From Aquisphaera giovannonii (GTDB taxonomy: Bacteria; Planctomycetota; Planctomycetia; Isosphaerales; Isosphaeraceae): 64,000 bases of DNA. Both the position numbers and the translations under genes were made by a program. The stretch covers positions 5,642,001 to 5,706,000 of the forward strand of contig NZ_CP042997.1 in assembly GCF_008087625.1 (NCBI RefSeq). Reading direction: 5' to 3'. The notes under the pieces are model-generated. The model ran no database searches. It worked only from the letters and a program-made list of their open reading frames with translations, and had not been told where the DNA came from. Of the stretch, positions 63,904 through 64,000 are shown one piece after another. Position 1 is the first letter of the stretch. Every line of letters starts with the position of its first letter.

Positions 63904-64000
63904 TCGGCCTCGGTTGGCGCAACGAATATGCCCGGCGCGATCTCTCGTCAACGCCGACGGAAACAGCCTGTTTTCAACACATCAGTGAAACCATTCCCCA

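Overview
The window looks like a chromosomal segment of a very GC-rich planctomycete, most likely a relative of the Isosphaeraceae. The evidence is a tandem-fused UvrA, a DUF1559-type prepilin, a Cys-rich YTV-type surface protein, two PEP-CTERM proteins, N-terminal LEPR surface-protein signatures, Ser/Thr kinases with large extra-kinase regions, and many intergenic palindromic repeats. The family assignment is inference from gene content; no rRNA or tRNA gene is visible. GC is so high that most genes are covered by long open antisense frames, which I treated as artefacts.

Layout. 0.5-2.5 kb: a PPK2 polyphosphate kinase and a ParDE module whose toxin is frameshifted in a C8 tract. 2.9-9 kb: a MurE-like ligase with eroded catalytic motifs, a small hypothetical gene, an SDR dehydrogenase, a two-gene ATPase plus TOPRIM-like unit, and a LEPR surface protein. 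9-14.8 kb (minus strand): a Ser/Thr kinase fused to a VWA domain, a small basic protein, and a membrane H+-pyrophosphatase. 15.2-19.6 kb (minus strand): an ExbB-ExbD-ExbD / OB-fold / VWA envelope cluster. 20.1-26.8 kb: the giant UvrA with an extra C-terminal domain. 27-31 kb: a nitroreductase with a MarR regulator and three matching operators, a large palindromic element, a metallo-beta-lactamase-fold protein and an SGNH-like membrane protein. 31.3-34.8 kb: a hybrid histidine kinase and response regulator. 35-37.4 kb: a second MarR gene, an aldo/keto reductase broken by an in-frame stop, and a PP-loop ATPase.

37.7-45.4 kb: a prepilin, a lipoprotein, two secreted proteins, a CXXCH plus alpha-toroid protein, and a kinase with TPR repeats. 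45.6-47.1 kb: a complete ISKra4-type insertion sequence with inverted ends, a 9-bp target duplication and a frameshifted transposase. 47.2-50.7 kb: a secreted NAD-dependent epimerase, a HEAT-like secreted protein and a methyltransferase. 50.7-53.7 kb is mostly non-coding, with a 147-bp tandem repeat, one PEP-CTERM gene and a cluster of palindromic repeats. 53.8-60.6 kb: the YTV protein, a VapC toxin with an antitoxin lacking a normal start codon, a second PEP-CTERM protein, and a large surface protein with two aspartic-protease DTG motifs and a perfect 501-bp tandem duplication. 61-64 kb: an antitoxin beside a truncated VapC, a SnoaL-like protein, a 28-bp-arm hairpin, and an ArsR/SRPBCC pair whose promoter, operator and start codon overlap.

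The two best candidates for a poorly described system are the overlapping ATPase/TOPRIM-like pair (6240-7834), which resembles a split OLD nuclease, and the ExbBD/OB-fold/VWA cluster (15185-19565), which looks like a proton-motive-force-driven envelope machine. Four pseudogene-like lesions (parE, the aldo/keto reductase, vapC, and the Phd-type antitoxin start) suggest ongoing decay of accessory genes, although single-base lesions could also be sequencing errors.
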